A stretch of DNA of 64,000 nucleotides, from assembly GCA_947561585.1 (NCBI GenBank), contig CANNZV010001116.1, forward strand, positions 62,001 to 126,000, written 5' to 3'. Within the stretch, counting starts at the first letter, position 1, and each line of letters opens with the position of its first letter. A program made the translations under genes and the position numbers. Below, piece by piece: positions 60,484 through 64,000 of this stretch. Source of the DNA: Caprella mutica (Eukaryota; Arthropoda; Malacostraca; Amphipoda; Caprellidae). The notes under the pieces are model-generated. The model did not search any database. It was not told the origin of the DNA and saw only the letters and a list, made by a program, of their open reading frames with translations.

Positions 60484-60680
60484 GGCATGGAATTATGTAG
60501 CTAGCTTAAGTCGATAGTAGTTAGTCAGTTGAGTACAGTACGCTGAGACCAGTTGTACCATCTGCTGTAACCATTTTAAATAAGGCACTACCACTACAAC
60601 TAATCTTTTGCAAACTTTCATCTTCATTTAAACCTCCCATATTCATTCTTGTATAATGTACAATATCATTTCCATACGAT

Positions 60681-60971
60681 ATGGTCCCAATGTTCGTCAT
60701 ATGGCATATCATTTCCATACGATATGGTCCCAATGCCATATGGCATTCAAAGGAGGAATGCCAACAGACATTAGATTCTCATTTGAAGTTAAGCTCAAAA
60801 AGGCCAAACTTTGAAATTCAATCAGAGACTCAGACAGACGAAAGCTTCTACGATGATGACAATCCAGAGTTTCTCAGACCTCGTCACTCGACATATATCT
60901 GCATAATAGCACTGGCAGTAGGGAATGTACAGGCATTTCTACCTACAGGGACTACAGGCATCTACCTATAG
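60681..60971 (+). CDS. Unassigned forward open frame with acidic segment
   Basis: The forward frame from an ATG at 60681 contains CQQTLDSHLKLSSKRPNFEI followed by QSETQTDESFYDDDNPEFLR, a protein-like acidic stretch not derived from tandem repeats. The first 20 codons overlap short direct repeats of a palindrome (ccatacgatatgg) and the last 15 run into the 23-bp array, so only about 60740-60915 is likely to be coding, if any. A TATA-like box lies 200 bases upstream. No family is recognised. Confidence 0.2.
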   Translation: MVPMFVIWHIISIRYGPNAIWHSKEECQQTLDSHLKLSSKRPNFEIQSETQTDESFYDDDNPEFLRPRHSTYICIIALAVGNVQAFLPTGTTGIYL

Positions 60972-60994
60972 TGATTCCATGACTCTACCTACAG

Positions 60995-63900
60995 TAATTT
61001 AAGTCCTCTCTACCTACAGTGATTCCATGACTCTACCTACAGTGATTCCAGGCCTCTACCTATAGTGATTTCATGACTCTACCTACAGGGACTACAGGCA
61101 TCTCTAGCTATATACGGTGATTCCAGGCCTCTACTTACAGTTATTCCATGACTCTACTTACAGTAAGTCAAGTCCTCTTTACCTACAGTGATTTTATGAC
61201 TCTACCTACAGTTAGTTAAGTCCTCTCTACCTACAGTGATTCCATGACTCTACGTACAGTGATTCCATGACTCTACCTACAGTGATTCCATGACTCTACC
61301 TACAGTGATTCCATGACTCTACCTACAGTGATTCCATGCCTATACCTACAGTGATTCCATGCCTATACCTACAGTGATTCCATGCCTTTACCTACAGTGA
61401 TTCCAGGCCTCTACCTACAGTGATTCCAGGCCTCTACCTACAGTGATTCCAGGCCTCTACCTACAGTGATTCCAGGCCTCTACCTACAGTGATTCCAGGC
61501 CTCTACCTACAGTGATTCCAGGCCTCTACCTACAGTGATTCCAGGCCTCTACCTACAGTGATTCCAGGCCTCTACCTACAGTGATTCCAGGCCTCTACCT
61601 ACAGTGATTCCAGGCCTCTACCTACAGTGATTCCAGGCCTCTACCTACAGTGATTCCAGGCCTCTACCTACAGTGATTCCAGGCCTCTACCTACAGTGAT
61701 TCCAGGCCTCTACCTACAGTGATTCCAGGCCTCTACCTACAGTGATTCCAGGCCTCTACCTACAGTGATTCCAGGCCTCTACCTACAGTGATTCCAGGCC
61801 TCTACCTACAGTGATTCCATGACTCTACCTACAGTGATTCCATGACTCTACCTACAGTGATTCCATGACTCTACCTACAGTGATTCCATGACTCTACCTA
61901 CAGTGATTCCATGACTCTATCTACAGTGATTCCATGACTCTATCTACAGTGATTCCATGACTCTATCTACAGTGATTCCATGACTCTATCTACAGTGATT
62001 CCATGACTCTATCTACAGTGATTCCATGACTCTATCTACAGTGATTCCATGACTCTATCTACAGTGATTCCATGACTCTATCTACAGTGATTCCATGACT
62101 CTATCTACAGTGATTCCATGACTCTATCTACAGTGATTCCATGACTCTATCTACAGTGATTCCATGACTCTATCTACAGTGATTCCATGACTCTATCTAC
62201 AGTGATTCCATGACTCTATCTACAGTGATTCCATGACTCTATCTACAGTGATTCCATGACTCTATCTACAGTGATTCCATGACTCTATCTACAGTGATTC
62301 CATGACTCTATCTACAGTGATTCCATGACTCTATCTACAGTGATTCCATGACTCTATCTACAGTGATTCCATGACTCTATCTACAGTGATTCCATGACTC
62401 TATCTACAGTGATTCCATGACTCTATCTACAGTGATTCCATGACTCTATCTACAGTGATTCCATGACTCTATCTACAGTGATTCCATGACTCTATCTACA
62501 GTGATTCCATGACTCTATCTACAGTGATTCCATGACTCTATCTACAGTGATTCCATGACTCTATCTACAGTGATTCCATGACTCTATCTACAGTGATTCC
62601 ATGACTCTATCTACAGTGATTCCATGACTCTATCTACAGTGATTCCATGACTCTATCTACAGTGATTCCATGACTCTATCTACAGTGATTCCATGACTCT
62701 ATCTACAGTGATTCCATGACTCTATCTACAGTGATTCCATGACTCTATCTACAGTGATTCCATGACTCTATCTACAGTGATTCCAGGCCTCTACCTACAG
62801 TGATTCCATGATTCTATCTACAGTGATTCCATGATTCTATCTACAGTGATTCCATGACTCTATCTACAGTGATTCCATGACTCTATCTACAGTGATTCCA
62901 TGACTCTATCTACAGTGATTCCATGACTCTATCTATAGTGATTCCAGGCCTCTACCTACGGTGATTCCCGGCCTCTACCTACGGTGATTCCAGACCTCTA
63001 CCTACGGTGATTCCAGACCTCTACCTACGGTGATTCCAGACCTCTACCTACGGTGATTCCAGACCTCTACCTACAGTGATTCCAGGCCTCTACCTACAGT
63101 GATTCCATGCCTATACCTACAGTGATTCCATGCCTATACCTACAGTGATTCCATGCCTTTACCTACAGTGATTCCAGGCCTCTACCTACAGTGATTCCAG
63201 GCCTCTACCTACAGTGATTCCAGGCCTCTACCTACAGTGATTCCAGGCCTCTACCTACAGTGATTCCAGGCCTCTACCTACAGTGATTCCAGGCCTCTAC
63301 CTACAGTGATTCCAGGCCTCTAACTACAGTGATTCCAGGCCTCTACCTACAGTGATTCCAGGCCTCTACCTACAGTGATTCCAGGCCTCTACCTACAGTG
63401 ATTCCAGGCCTCTACCTACAGTGATTCCATGACTCTACCTACAGTGATTCCATGACTCTACCTACAGTGATTCCATGACTCTATCTACAGTGATTCCATG
63501 ACTCTATCTACAGTGATTCCATGACTCTATCTACAGTGATTCCATGACTCTATCTACAGTGATTCCATGACTCTATCTACAGTGATTCCATGACTCTATC
63601 TACAGTGATTCCATGACTCTATCTACAGTGATTCCATGACTCTATCTACAGTGATTCCATGACTCTATCTACAGTGATTCCATGACTCTATCTACAGTGA
63701 TTCCATGACTCTATCTACAGTGATTCCATGACTCTATCTACAGTGATTCCATGACTCTATCTACAGTGATTCCATGACTCTATCTACAGTGATTCCATGA
63801 CTCTATCTACAGTGATTCCATGACTCTATCTACAGTGATTCCATGACTCTATCTACAGTGATTCCATGACTCTATCTACAGTGATTCCATGACTCTATCT

Positions 63901-64000
63901 ACAGTGATTCCATGACTCTATCTACAGTGATTCCATGACTCTATCTACAGTGATTCCATGACTCTATCTACAGTGATTCCATGACTCTATCTACAGTGAT
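60995..64000. repeat. 23-bp minisatellite running off the window, about 130 copies
   Basis: Unit of 23 bp (ctctacctacagtgattcca plus ggc or tga). Subfamilies (aggcc, atgac, tatct) occur in long homogeneous blocks. The diagnostic attccatgcctatacc block occurs at 61331 and again at 63102, exactly 1771 bp or 77 units apart, showing a large internal duplication. Confidence 0.96.

Overview
The window looks like part of an invertebrate animal nuclear genome. It is AT-rich, with short exons in long introns, canonical GT/AG splice sites, many small DNA-transposon derivatives, non-autonomous Helitrons, and a very heavy load of minisatellites. By my tally about 22 kb of the 64 kb (roughly a third) is tandem array, with units mostly of 11 to 51 bp. 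I see no bacterial, viral or organellar genes, no CRISPR array, and no rRNA or tRNA gene. The phylum cannot be settled from the sequence alone.

The coding content is not in the long open frames, which almost all run through tandem arrays. It is a spliced minus-strand gene whose exons I assembled by hand from splice sites and codon phase. In transcription order: a possible signal-peptide exon (22362-22282), an optional microexon (16089-16066), an extracellular exon with an N-glycosylation site (15817-15766), an acidic extracellular exon (13456-13379), a transmembrane exon (11997-11901), and cytoplasmic exons at 11430-11265, 6569-6375 and 5852-5780. Downstream lie five mutually similar exons (4333-4029, 3437-2950, 2095-1914, 1179-983 and 259-1, the last running off the edge). 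Each opens with AG|G(T/C) in the same codon phase and encodes [R/Q/H]-S-M-R. The four complete ones end in their own stop codon. This reads as a small single-pass type I membrane protein with a tandem cluster of alternative last exons, each giving a different Arg/Ser/Pro-rich tail. I do not recognise the family.

A second, sparser set of minus-strand exon candidates lies upstream: a 17-nt microexon at 54873-54857 and two terminal exons in matching phase at 48815-48688 and 36876-36809. The last opens with R-S-L-R, carries a polyglutamine run, and has an AATAAA 18 bases after its stop. These may belong to a related neighbouring gene.

Layout: 0-6.6 kb holds the alternative-tail cluster, a 22-bp array and an 8-bp-TSD element just upstream of a splice acceptor. 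6.6-16.1 kb holds the transmembrane half of the gene with 33-, 22- and 51-bp arrays. 16.1-22.4 kb is mostly arrays (35, 22 and 17 bp). 22.4-28.1 kb holds foldback and MITE elements and arrays. 28.1-36 kb holds 39-, 24-, 34- and 26-bp arrays. 36-45 kb is mostly transposon remnants, including a Helitron nested in a foldback element. 45-54.3 kb is a dense run of arrays. 54.3-60.9 kb is AT-rich sequence with a second Helitron and more MITEs. From 61 kb to the edge is a 23-bp array of about 3 kb.
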